Assembly: GCF_001623875.1 (NCBI RefSeq)
Contig: NZ_LWAE01000008.1
Coordinates: 62,001 to 126,000, forward strand
Source of the DNA: Clostridium magnum DSM 2767
GTDB lineage: Bacteria; Bacillota; Clostridia; Clostridiales; Clostridiaceae
Length of the DNA stretch: 64,000 nucleotides
Direction of reading: 5' to 3'
In this document: positions 35,195-44,207 of the stretch, piece by piece
Position numbering within the stretch: the stretch's first letter is position 1
Layout of the letters: every line of letters begins with the position of its first letter
Notes under the pieces: generated by a model
Told to the model about the DNA's origin: nothing
Databases searched by the model: none
Seen by the model: only the letters and a program-made list of their open reading frames with translations
Program-made: the position numbers and the translations under genes

Positions 35195-35375
35195 ATGAAG
35201 TGAAACTTGAATCAGATGGAGTTTGTCTACGACCTAGATGGCTTTGCCCGTTAAATGCCATCTAGGCATTTAACCTCCACCTGATTCTTAGTTGAACGAA
35301 TCCAGGGATGTAGCCGATCTTTACTCCCACTTTGAATAAGATGGGAGTATTAGAGCGGGTAGTCATCGGATAAAA
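35195..35375 (+). repeat. Dispersed two-hairpin repeat, full-length form
   Basis: 181 bp from ATGAAGTGAAACTTG to GTCATCGGATAAA. The first hairpin region has nested arms: AATCAGATGGAG with CTCCACCTGATT, and around them CTAGATGGC with GCCATCTAG. The second pairs CTTTACTCCCA with TGGGAGTATTAGAG. A reverse full-length copy is at 54207. Confidence 0.85.
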
Positions 35376-35381
35376 TGAAAA

Positions 35382-35426
35382 AATAAGGGTTTATAGTGTT
35401 TTTAACTATAGGCCCTTATTTTTTAT
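35382..35426 (+). terminator. Terminator downstream of malic enzyme 1
   Basis: AATAAGGGTTTATAGT pairs with ACTATAGGCCCTTATT (two G-T pairs), followed by TTTTTATT. It sits 6 nt beyond the repeat, about 290 nt after the gene. Confidence 0.75.
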
Positions 35427-35562
35427 TTACGATAACAGGCTATTTTAGTTGAAGAGAATGGTAGTTTATATTATTATTTAGTATATAGAACTAATGTAAA
35501 ATACTATTATATAACTTTATTTATTAAGAATAGTTTGACATGATATTATTTTACTTGAGAGG

Positions 35563-37749
35563 GTGGTAGTGTTGAAACATATTTTAAGGATTTGTGCATG
35601 TTTATTGACTTTTTTAACAATTATTTCTTTTAAAGTTTCAGCTGCTATTAATATAGATAATCCAATAGAATTGAGCAATGAGGAAAAACAGTGGATAAGT
35701 GAGAATAAAGATCGTGACTTCGTATTGGGAATAGATCCTTATTCGGGAATTGAATATTTTAAGTATAAAGGAGAAGAAAAAGGGTACTTAATTCCTCTAC
35801 TAGAAATTGTGAAAAAAGATTTGGCATTAAATATAAAAATAGAAGCTTCTAAAGGATGGGGGGAAGTTTACTCAGGACTACAAAGTGGTAGTGTAGATAT
35901 ACTTCTTGGAGCAAATGAAACTACAGAAAGAAAAAAGTTCATGAGTTTTACCCGTGCTATAAATAAGAATGCTTATGTAATTGTAGCTAAAAAGGAGAGT
36001 AATATACATACTATAGGTGATATTGATAAAAAGACTGTAGGTTTTATGAAGGGAGATATTATATCAGAAGTACTGCCAAGTACTTATAAAAATATAAACT
36101 ATAAACAAGAGAAATATTATTCTCAAGAAGAAGGAATCTCAGCTTTAAATAACAATGAAGTTGATGCTTTTATTATGCCTGGAGGCTCTGTTGTTTATGA
36201 TTATATCTATAGGTTCCCTGAGTTAACCTATGCCTTTAAGATCCATAATATAACATCAGATATGACCTTTTCCACAAGGAAAGAGAATAAGTTGTTAGCT
36301 AGTATACTTGATAAAGAGATCAAATACTTATCAAGCACTAATAAACTTCAAGAGCTAATTGATAAAAGTGAAATAGAATACAATATAAAAATAATGAATC
36401 TAACAGATAAGGAGATAGAATGGCTAAAAAAAGATGGTAAAGCAGTTGTGGGAGTTACTAAAGATTATCTACCCTTTGACTACTATGAAAATAATACACA
36501 TAAAGGTATAAGTGGAGAGATGATAAAGGAAATATCAAGAAAAACTGGCGTAAAGTTTATAAGTAACTATGGAGATTTTGATAGTTTATATGAGAAGCTT
36601 ACAAAAGGAGAAGTAGATGTTTTAAATATGGCCAAAACTGATGAAAGGTTGAAATATGCATGGTATACGCGGCCTTTCAGCTTAGAAAGAGATATAATTG
36701 TGGGGAGAAAGGATAGCAGAGACGTAAGAGATATATTCGGTTTAGAAGGAAAGAGAGTTGCTGTTATTAAAGGCTTCTGGCATTATGAGTATCTTAAAAA
36801 AAATCTAACTGACGTTAATATTATAGAGACAAACAATATACAGGAATCCCTTACCATGGTACATAAAGGAAAAGCTGATTACCTCATAGAAAATCCAACT
36901 GTAGTTAGGTACTATACTGAAGAACTGCAGTTATACGATTTAGTGGAAAAAGGCATAACTAGTGCAGATTCATATTTATATTACGGTGTCACAAAAAATA
37001 AACCAGAACTAGCAAGTATAATAGATAAGGTTATTCCATTAATGGATATAGATCAATTAAGCAAGATAGGCTATGAAGAGGTTCCACATGTGAATAGCGA
37101 GAAATATTATAAAAAGCTTATATTTACAATAATAGCATTAGCTATCCTACTAATTATTGTAATCCTATGTGTAATAAAATTGATTAGAGATTTAATAAAA
37201 GAAAGAACTGAAACAGAATTGCTTAGGCAGAGGGAGCATTTTCTTTATATTGATACTTTAACTAATGTACATAATAGAAACTTCTTTAATAGAAAAATTA
37301 AGGAGACTTTAGACGATAAAGAATATCCACAAACGGTGATAGTTGCGGATATGAATAACTTAAAGATAGCCAATGACAAATATGGTCATCATGTAGGAGA
37401 CGAATTATTGAAGCTTTTTGCAGATATACTTAAGGAAACCTGTCCAAAAGAGAGTTTAATCCTTAGAATGGGAGGAGATGAGTTTCACATAATTCTGAAA
37501 AGCCTTGATAAAAAGCAGGTGATAAAGATAATAGCTGATATTAGGGAGATTACTAAAGAAAGAAAAATTATCCTTGATGAAAATGAAATACTAATTCCAT
37601 CTGCTGCATATGGATATGCTATTAGATATTCTTCAGAAAAAAGTTTTGATGAACTAATTAAAATAGCAGATCAAAGAATGTACATAGATAAAAATAAATA
37701 TAAATATGTTCTCAGACAGAGAATGATTTCTATAAAAAGAACTAAGTAG
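35563..37749 (+). CDS. Diguanylate cyclase with two periplasmic-type solute-sensor domains
   Basis: 728 residues in the longest frame. A signal peptide (~1-28) is followed by two SBP_bac_3 domains: one at ~45-270 and one at ~290-520, each opened by an EKQWIS/EIEWLK-type lead. One membrane helix (FTIIALAILLIIVILCVI, ~526-543) leads to a GGDEF domain (~570-725) with an intact MGGDEF site. It should sense small solutes outside the cell and make c-di-GMP inside. The start is uncertain: GTG 35563, GTG 35569 and TTG 35572 all lie within reach of GAGAGGG, and the later two have better spacing. Confidence 0.85.
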   Translation: MVVLKHILRICACLLTFLTIISFKVSAAINIDNPIELSNEEKQWISENKDRDFVLGIDPYSGIEYFKYKGEEKGYLIPLLEIVKKDLALNIKIEASKGWGEVYSGLQSGSVDILLGANETTERKKFMSFTRAINKNAYVIVAKKESNIHTIGDIDKKTVGFMKGDIISEVLPSTYKNINYKQEKYYSQEEGISALNNNEVDAFIMPGGSVVYDYIYRFPELTYAFKIHNITSDMTFSTRKENKLLASILDKEIKYLSSTNKLQELIDKSEIEYNIKIMNLTDKEIEWLKKDGKAVVGVTKDYLPFDYYENNTHKGISGEMIKEISRKTGVKFISNYGDFDSLYEKLTKGEVDVLNMAKTDERLKYAWYTRPFSLERDIIVGRKDSRDVRDIFGLEGKRVAVIKGFWHYEYLKKNLTDVNIIETNNIQESLTMVHKGKADYLIENPTVVRYYTEELQLYDLVEKGITSADSYLYYGVTKNKPELASIIDKVIPLMDIDQLSKIGYEEVPHVNSEKYYKKLIFTIIALAILLIIVILCVIKLIRDLIKERTETELLRQREHFLYIDTLTNVHNRNFFNRKIKETLDDKEYPQTVIVADMNNLKIANDKYGHHVGDELLKLFADILKETCPKESLILRMGGDEFHIILKSLDKKQVIKIIADIREITKERKIILDENEILIPSAAYGYAIRYSSEKSFDELIKIADQRMYIDKNKYKYVLRQRMISIKRTK

Positions 37750-37758
37750 ATTCTAATT

Positions 37759-37795
37759 AACCCCTCAGTTATTTAACTAAACTGAGGGGTTTTTG
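37759..37795 (+). terminator. Strong terminator after the diguanylate cyclase gene
   Basis: AACCCCTCAGTT pairs with AACTGAGGGGTT around a 9-nt loop, then TTTTT. Confidence 0.93.
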
Positions 37796-37971
37796 TATTA
37801 GGAGAAATTATAGAAATAACGTACTAATTATTAGAATTTTATATCTACAAAAAGGAGAAAATAATTTTAAGAATAAGAGGAAGTAACTTTTGGAGTCTCT
37901 AAACTTGATCTTTAAGTAACATGAACAAGTTGATTGTGTAAAGAGATAAATTCTCATATGAGGTGATATAT

Positions 37972-39465
37972 ATGCCAGATTCAAACAATAATATTGCATG
38001 TGCTATAGAACAGATTAAAAATTTAATAGGAGGCAAAAGCAAATTAGCTGAAAAACACTTTATTATAGGAAAACAGAGTCCCAAAAATGCTGCCATTGTT
38101 TATACAGCAGGATTGGTTAATAAAGATATTATAGATAGAGACATATTGACTCATCTAATGCTTCATGTAGAAGAAGATTTAAATGGAATAGCTGAATTAG
38201 GAGACTACTTATGTAAGAAATACATTGCTATGAGCAACACTGAAATCCAGACAGATATAAACAAAGCTGTAGAAGGTATTAAAAGAGGAAAAACAGTTGT
38301 TTTAGTTGAAGGATATTTCAATTTTATAATGATAGACACGGCACAGGGATCCTATAGATCTGTTACAGATCCGGAAAATGAATCTTCAACTAGAGGCCCT
38401 AGAGATGGCTTTATAGAAAGTTTAGAAACAAATATAAGTATGCTTAGAAGACGAATAAAGGATAAAAATTTCATTATAGAAAATTTCACCGTAGGCAGAA
38501 GATCTCAAACTGACTTAGTTATTATGTATATAGATGATATAGTAGATAAAAATTTATTAAAAAAGATACGAAATAAAATAACAGATATAGATATATCCTA
38601 TGTATCGTCAAATGCTATTCTTGAGCAGTGTTTAGAAGAGCACACCTATAGTATCTTTCCTCAAATTTTTTATACAGAAAGACCTGATAGAGTGCAGGCA
38701 GGTTTAATGGAAGGAAAGATAGCTATACTATTGGATGGAACTCCTTTTGCTTTAACTTTACCTACTATGTTTGTTGAATTTTTTGAAACAGTAGAGGACT
38801 ATTACAATAGAACTTTAGTAGCGAGTTTCAATAGAATGATAAGATATATAGCTGCTGTTTTAGTATTAACTCTTCCAGGTGTTTATATAACTATAATTAA
38901 ATTTAATTCAGAATTAATACCCTCAGCTTATATACAATCTTTAATTGAAGCAAGAGAAGGCTTAGCACTGACCCCTTTTATGTCTATGTTATCTATGAAT
39001 TTGGTTATAGAATTTTTAAGGGAAGGGGGCCTTAGACTTCCAGGTAAGATAGGTCAAACCTTAAGTGTAGTTGGCGGTATTATTATAGGTGATGCAGCAC
39101 TTAAAGCTAAAATAGTAAGCTCTTCTACATTGCTTGTAGTTGGAATAACAACTGCAGCAACTTTTTTAATACCTAACTATGAAATGTCTCTTTCCATAAG
39201 ATTTTTAAATTATCCTGCTATAATTATGGCAAATTGGTTAGGGATGTTAGGTGTAGTTATAGTAATATTTTTTATTATAGCTTACCTCTGTTCTTTAGAT
39301 AGCTTTGGAGTACCTTATTTCTCATTTTATCAAAGGGATATGAAAGATACCTTTGTAAGAGCACCTATGTGGAACATGAATAAAAGACCGGAGGCCATAC
39401 CTAATAACAACCCTACAAAACAAACTAATTGGCAGAATAAGCTTAGGGGGAAGAAAAATGGATAA
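37972..39465 (+). CDS. gerKA: Spore germination protein, GerA/GerKA family
   Basis: 497 residues. A soluble N-terminal half (~1-245) is followed by about five membrane segments from ~290 to 445 and a polar tail ending in KKNG. The family motif region TERPDRVQAGLMEGKIAIL (~236-254) and the LPGVYI...EGLALTPF segments are present. It forms the A subunit of a nutrient receptor in the spore inner membrane. ATG 37972 follows AGGTGATATAT; a GTG at 37963 lies inside that site. It overlaps gerKB by 8 nt. Confidence 0.9.
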   Translation: MPDSNNNIACAIEQIKNLIGGKSKLAEKHFIIGKQSPKNAAIVYTAGLVNKDIIDRDILTHLMLHVEEDLNGIAELGDYLCKKYIAMSNTEIQTDINKAVEGIKRGKTVVLVEGYFNFIMIDTAQGSYRSVTDPENESSTRGPRDGFIESLETNISMLRRRIKDKNFIIENFTVGRRSQTDLVIMYIDDIVDKNLLKKIRNKITDIDISYVSSNAILEQCLEEHTYSIFPQIFYTERPDRVQAGLMEGKIAILLDGTPFALTLPTMFVEFFETVEDYYNRTLVASFNRMIRYIAAVLVLTLPGVYITIIKFNSELIPSAYIQSLIEAREGLALTPFMSMLSMNLVIEFLREGGLRLPGKIGQTLSVVGGIIIGDAALKAKIVSSSTLLVVGITTAATFLIPNYEMSLSIRFLNYPAIIMANWLGMLGVVIVIFFIIAYLCSLDSFGVPYFSFYQRDMKDTFVRAPMWNMNKRPEAIPNNNPTKQTNWQNKLRGKKNG

Positions 39466-40561
39466 ATATGAGGATAGCTATATAACACCTAGTCAGCTGA
39501 CCTTAATCTTAGTTGGAAGTATGATTGGCATTGGAGTGTTAACCCTGCCTCTTGGTGTAATTAAGGATGCAAAACAAGATGGATGGATGAGCAGTATATT
39601 AGGTACAGTATATGCTATGTACTTTATTTTATTAGCACAATATATGCATAAAAAATTTCCAGAGCAAAACATATTAATACTAAGCGAAAAGTATTGTGGC
39701 AAGTTTTTAGGGACTATTTTTAATTTAATATTTTTAATGTTCTTTTTGTTACTACTAACAGAAGCAGCTGCCGGAGGCGCAAACATGCTTATGATATACA
39801 TGACTCCTTTTTTAAGCAGACAAAAAATATTAATAACAATGCTTTTGATTCCAGCTTTTGTAGCATATAAAGGAATTAAAACTGTTGCGAGAATGAATGA
39901 AGTGATATTTTATTCAACCTTAATAGTTTTCTTTATTCCTATTGCAGCTTTAAAGGAAGGAAGTATTTTAAATATAATGCCTGTATTTGGATCAGGAATT
40001 ATAAATATAATAAAGTCAACAAAAGAAACCATGCTTTCCTATAATGGTGTAGAAATTTTGCTTTTAATCTATCCTTTTTTTAAGGATAATAAGAAAATAA
40101 AAAAGTGTGGTATAGTCAGTACGGTTATTACTTCTATTATTTATACATGGTTCGTCTTTAGTGCTATATTCTATTTAGGAATTGATATTATACCTAAATT
40201 TTTATGGCCTATAATTACAGTAACAGAAGCTGTAACCATACCTATTATCAATAGTTTTAGATACATATTTATGAGTTTATGGACTTTGATAATATTTAGA
40301 CTTTCATCTAATTCCTATTATACATTTACCTTTGGCTTAAATCAGATAAGTAAAAGTGTAAGCAGAAAATCCTTTGTTTTATTAATGTATCCATTAATAT
40401 TTTATTTATCGACTTTATACCAAAATCCGACTATAAGGAGATCTTTTGTAGATAAAATTATACCAATATATTCACTTTATAATGTAATATATGTGGGGAT
40501 AATAGCTTTATTAATAACTATAAGAAAAGGTGAGAAATGTGAAGAAAAACTTCAACCGTAG
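39458..40561 (+). CDS. gerKB: Spore germination permease, GerB/GerKB family
   Basis: 367 residues, ten or so membrane segments, related to amino acid permeases. The start has SQLTLILVGSMIGIGVLTLP, the family's first-helix signature. It is the B subunit, thought to bind the germinant. It overlaps gerKA by 8 nt at the front and the first gerKC-like gene by 23 nt at the end, so all are translated as one operon. Confidence 0.9.
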   Translation: MDKYEDSYITPSQLTLILVGSMIGIGVLTLPLGVIKDAKQDGWMSSILGTVYAMYFILLAQYMHKKFPEQNILILSEKYCGKFLGTIFNLIFLMFFLLLLTEAAAGGANMLMIYMTPFLSRQKILITMLLIPAFVAYKGIKTVARMNEVIFYSTLIVFFIPIAALKEGSILNIMPVFGSGIINIIKSTKETMLSYNGVEILLLIYPFFKDNKKIKKCGIVSTVITSIIYTWFVFSAIFYLGIDIIPKFLWPIITVTEAVTIPIINSFRYIFMSLWTLIIFRLSSNSYYTFTFGLNQISKSVSRKSFVLLMYPLIFYLSTLYQNPTIRRSFVDKIIPIYSLYNVIYVGIIALLITIRKGEKCEEKLQP

Positions 40562-41645
40562 GTTTGTTTTTATAATAATCCTAACTATAATTTTTGGATA
40601 CAGTTTTATAGGTACAAAGGGAGAAGTGGTAGAAAACCTAGAAATTCCAATAGCAGTAGGCTATGACCTTTCGGAAAGTGGGGAATACAGAGTTCCTATT
40701 CCTATATATGAATTTTCTCCTTCAGGTGATATAAAGAGTAAAACTATTACAGGTCAGAGCAGTAGTATAGGAGGTACTAGAGATGATCGTCAAAGAAAAG
40801 CTAATAAAAGATATTTATTAGGAGTAGAAAAATTATATGTAATAAGTGAGAAATATGCTGAATATGGCATACGTAATATTATTGATATATTACTTAATAA
40901 TCCTCAAGTTAGTGATAGAAATCCAACAGTAGTGTTTAAGGGAAAAGCTGAGGATTTATTTAAATATAAAATTCAAGGTTACGCAAATTCTGCAGAGTAT
41001 ATTGAGGGTATGATAAAAAATTCAAGGTATTATAATTTTTTTTCGGGTCAATTTAATATGATGGATTTAATTGTAAGAGTAGATGCAGAAGGAAGGAATC
41101 CTGTGCTTCCTTATGTTGAATTAAAGGAGGATGGACCTGAGATCACCGGTCTTGCAATATTTAGAGGTGATAAAATGATTGGAAAAACAAATATGCAGGA
41201 AGCTAGAGCAATAAATCTTTTAAAATTCAGTGGTGGAAAAGGTATATTAAGCATACAAAAGGATCCTAAACACTATGTCAATTTTTATGCACAATCCAAA
41301 AGAAAAGTTAAATGTTATAAAACAGATGGTAAATATAACTTTTTAATAAATCTAGATTTAAATGGGAATATAGCATCTAATGAGTTAGATCCTAGTATTT
41401 TGAAAGATCCTAAAGCATTAAAAAAGTTCACTAGCGATATGGAGAATCTAGTAAAAAAAATGTGCACGGAATATATTAATAAGGCTAACTATGAATATAA
41501 AACAGATATTTTTGGGTTAGGAAGAGTGGCTGTAGCTAAGTATGGAAGACAAACTGGGATAGATTGGAACAAAACTGTAAGTGAATCTATTATAGAAGTA
41601 AAGGTAAAGGTTACAGTAAAAGACGAAGGAAGAGGAACATATTAG
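40539..41645 (+). CDS. gerKC: GerC-like (Ger(x)C) protein 1, no lipobox cysteine
   Basis: 368 residues: N-terminal hydrophobic segment (FVFIIILTIIFGYSFIG), then a soluble domain with VGYDLSESGEY, NDRQRK-type RDDRQRKANKRYL, GLAIFRGDKMIG (~204) and a C-terminal KKMCTEYINKANYEYKTDIFGLGR domain. This is the Ger(x)C layout. Usual members are lipoproteins with a Cys after the signal segment; here no Cys is found there, so it may stay membrane-anchored by the helix. GTG 40539 is chosen, 5-6 nt after AGGTGA, matching the ATG used in the next gene. Confidence 0.85.
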   Translation: MKKNFNRRFVFIIILTIIFGYSFIGTKGEVVENLEIPIAVGYDLSESGEYRVPIPIYEFSPSGDIKSKTITGQSSSIGGTRDDRQRKANKRYLLGVEKLYVISEKYAEYGIRNIIDILLNNPQVSDRNPTVVFKGKAEDLFKYKIQGYANSAEYIEGMIKNSRYYNFFSGQFNMMDLIVRVDAEGRNPVLPYVELKEDGPEITGLAIFRGDKMIGKTNMQEARAINLLKFSGGKGILSIQKDPKHYVNFYAQSKRKVKCYKTDGKYNFLINLDLNGNIASNELDPSILKDPKALKKFTSDMENLVKKMCTEYINKANYEYKTDIFGLGRVAVAKYGRQTGIDWNKTVSESIIEVKVKVTVKDEGRGTY

Positions 41646-41702
41646 TCAATAATTAGGTCATTGCAGGAGCTTCTTTAACGACTATGAAAAAAGGTGAGAA
41701 AC

Positions 41703-42809
41703 ATGAAGAAAAACTCCATAAAAAGACTTATTTTATCATTAATTCTAACTTTAATTTTAGGATATAGTTTCATAGGGACAAAGGGAGAAGTGGTAGAAAA
41801 TCTAGATATTCCAATAGCAATAGGTTCTGACTTAGAAAAAGGCGAATATGCTAGCGTTATTCTTTCTGTATATGAATTTAATCCAGATGGAAGTATAACA
41901 AGCAGGATACTTAAGAGTGAAGGTGACAATATAGCAGAAGCTAGGAATGATCGCCAAAGAAAATCTAACAAGAAGTTTTTATTAGGCCTTGAAAAGTTAT
42001 ATGTGATAAGCGATGCATATGCACAACTTGGTGTAAATAACGTCATTGATGTATTAGTTAATAATCCTACAGTTAATGATAGGAGTCCAGCAGTAGTGGT
42101 TAAGGGGAAGGTTGTGGATCTATTAAAATATAAAATGGAAGGTTATGCAAGTTCTGCAGAATTCATTGAGGGAATGATAAAAAACTCAATATACAATAAC
42201 TTTTTTTCAAATCAATTTAGTATGATGGATTTAATTGTAAGAGTAGATGCAGAGGGAAGAAATGGTGTACTTCCTTATGTTGAATTAAAGGAAGAAGGTC
42301 CTGAAATTACCGGTCTTGCTATATTCAAAGGAGATAAAATGATTGGAAAAACAAATATAAAAGAAGCTAGAACAATAAGCCTTTTAAAATTTGATGGAGG
42401 AAAAGGCATATTAACTATACAAAAGGATTCAAAACACTATGTTGATTTTTATGCAGAATCCAAAAGAAAAGTTAAATGCTATAAAACAGATGGAAAGTAT
42501 AACTTTATAATAAATATTGAGTTAAATGGAACTATAGCATCTAATGAGTTAGATACGAGTATTTATAAAGATCCTAAAGAACTGAAAAAAATTACTAGTG
42601 ATATTGAGGATAAAGTGAAAAAAATGTGTACTGAATATATTAATAAAGCTAAGTATGAATATAAAACAGATATTTGGGAGTTAGGAAGAGTGGCTGCGGC
42701 TAAGTATGGAAGACAAACTGGTATGGATTGGGATAAAGTTATAAGTGAGTCTAATATAGAAGTAAGGGTAAAGGCTACGGTAAAAGATTTAGGAAGAGGA
42801 ACATATTAG
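41703..42809 (+). CDS. GerC-like protein 2, tandem duplicate
   Basis: 368 residues, the same length as the preceding gene and alike from end to end (same GLAIFKGDKMIGKTN, GRQTG, GRGTY tail). It also lacks the lipobox Cys. ATG 41703 sits behind AGGTGAGAAAC. The bases just before it resemble the 3' end of gerKB, so the duplication break lies inside gerKB. Two C subunits with one A and one B subunit could give two receptor variants or dosage. Confidence 0.85.
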   Translation: MKKNSIKRLILSLILTLILGYSFIGTKGEVVENLDIPIAIGSDLEKGEYASVILSVYEFNPDGSITSRILKSEGDNIAEARNDRQRKSNKKFLLGLEKLYVISDAYAQLGVNNVIDVLVNNPTVNDRSPAVVVKGKVVDLLKYKMEGYASSAEFIEGMIKNSIYNNFFSNQFSMMDLIVRVDAEGRNGVLPYVELKEEGPEITGLAIFKGDKMIGKTNIKEARTISLLKFDGGKGILTIQKDSKHYVDFYAESKRKVKCYKTDGKYNFIINIELNGTIASNELDTSIYKDPKELKKITSDIEDKVKKMCTEYINKAKYEYKTDIWELGRVAAAKYGRQTGMDWDKVISESNIEVRVKATVKDLGRGTY

Positions 42810-42954
42810 TGTTAAAAATATAACAAAGTATTCTTTATGAACAAAACTACTTTTAAAAGTTACAGAATATTTTAATATTCTGAATTTGTTGATATTATAT
42901 GGTCATAGAAGAGAAAAAATAAAAATTTTAAATACTAGGAAGGATGGAATTATT

Positions 42955-44145
42955 ATGAATTATTTTGAAGAAAGTTTAAAAGTTCACGAAAAAAATGCAG
43001 GTAAAATTGAAGTAATATCAAAAGTTGCATTAGAAACAAGAGATGATTTAAGTCTTGCCTACACACCAGGGGTTGCAGAACCTTGTAATAAAATTCATGA
43101 AGATGAAGAAAACGTCTACAAATATACAACGAAAGGAAATCTTGTAGCAGTAGTTTCTGATGGTACAGCAGTACTAGGATTAGGAGATATAGGAGCTAAA
43201 GCAGCCATACCTGTTATGGAAGGAAAATCCATATTATTTAAAGGTTTTGCAGATGTAGATGCATTCCCTATATGTTTAGACACTAAAGATGTTGATGAAA
43301 TTGTTAAGACAGTTAAGTTGATGGCACCGGTTTTTGGAGGAATTAATTTAGAAGATATAGCTGCACCTAGATGTTTTGAAATAGAAGACAGACTTAAAGA
43401 AGAATTAGACATACCAGTATTCCATGATGATCAACACGGTACAGCTGTAGTAACACTTGCTGGATTAATAAATGCGCTTAAACTTACAGGAAAGAAATTT
43501 GAAGATATTAAAGTAGTAGTAAATGGGGCTGGTGCGGCAGGAACATCTATAATTAAGTTGTTGCTTTTATCCGGTGTAAAAGACATAGTTGCTTGCGATA
43601 GAAAAGGAATAATTAGCAGAAATCAAGAGGATTTAAATTCTGCTAAAAAAGCTCTTGCAGAAATAACAAATCCCAATAATATAACAGGAACTTTAGCGGA
43701 TGCAATAGTTGGTGCGGATCTATTTATTGGAGTTTCTGCTCCAGGAGCATTAAAACCTGAAATGGTAAAATCCATGAATAAGGATTCAATAATATTTGCA
43801 ATGGCAAACCCTGTACCAGAAATAATGCCAGAGGAAGCTAAAGCAGCAGGGGCAAGAGTTGTTGGAACTGGACGTTCAGATTTCCCAAATCAAGTTAATA
43901 ATGTACTTGCTTTCCCTGGAATATTTAGAGGAGCTTTAGATGTTAGAGCAAGACAAATAAATGAAGAAATGAAATTAGCAGCAGCTCACGCTATAGCTAA
44001 CTATATAAAAGAAGAAGATATAAATGAAGATTATGTAATACCAAGTGCATTAGATAAAAAAGTAGCGCTAAAGGTAGCTGAAGCTGTAGCAAAAGCAGCT
44101 TTAGAAACAGGTGTAGCAAGAATAGATGTATTAAAAAATTATTAA
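42955..44145 (+). CDS. NAD(P)-dependent malic enzyme 2
   Basis: 396 residues, a close paralog of the enzyme at 33861: AYTPGVAEPCN, GDIGAKAAIPVMEGK, FGGINLEDIAAPRCFE, FHDDQHGTA and VNGAGAAGTSI are all in place. ATG 42955 has GGAAGGATGG upstream; the longer frame from 42886 adds a poorly supported lead. The downstream 2HCT transporter gene follows after 62 nt, giving a malate import and decarboxylation pair. Confidence 0.9.
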   Translation: MNYFEESLKVHEKNAGKIEVISKVALETRDDLSLAYTPGVAEPCNKIHEDEENVYKYTTKGNLVAVVSDGTAVLGLGDIGAKAAIPVMEGKSILFKGFADVDAFPICLDTKDVDEIVKTVKLMAPVFGGINLEDIAAPRCFEIEDRLKEELDIPVFHDDQHGTAVVTLAGLINALKLTGKKFEDIKVVVNGAGAAGTSIIKLLLLSGVKDIVACDRKGIISRNQEDLNSAKKALAEITNPNNITGTLADAIVGADLFIGVSAPGALKPEMVKSMNKDSIIFAMANPVPEIMPEEAKAAGARVVGTGRSDFPNQVNNVLAFPGIFRGALDVRARQINEEMKLAAAHAIANYIKEEDINEDYVIPSALDKKVALKVAEAVAKAALETGVARIDVLKNY

Positions 44146-44207
44146 AATAGGGGTATTAAAAAATTTAAATAAGGGTTTAAAAATTATTAAAACGGGGGGT
44201 ATCTTAT

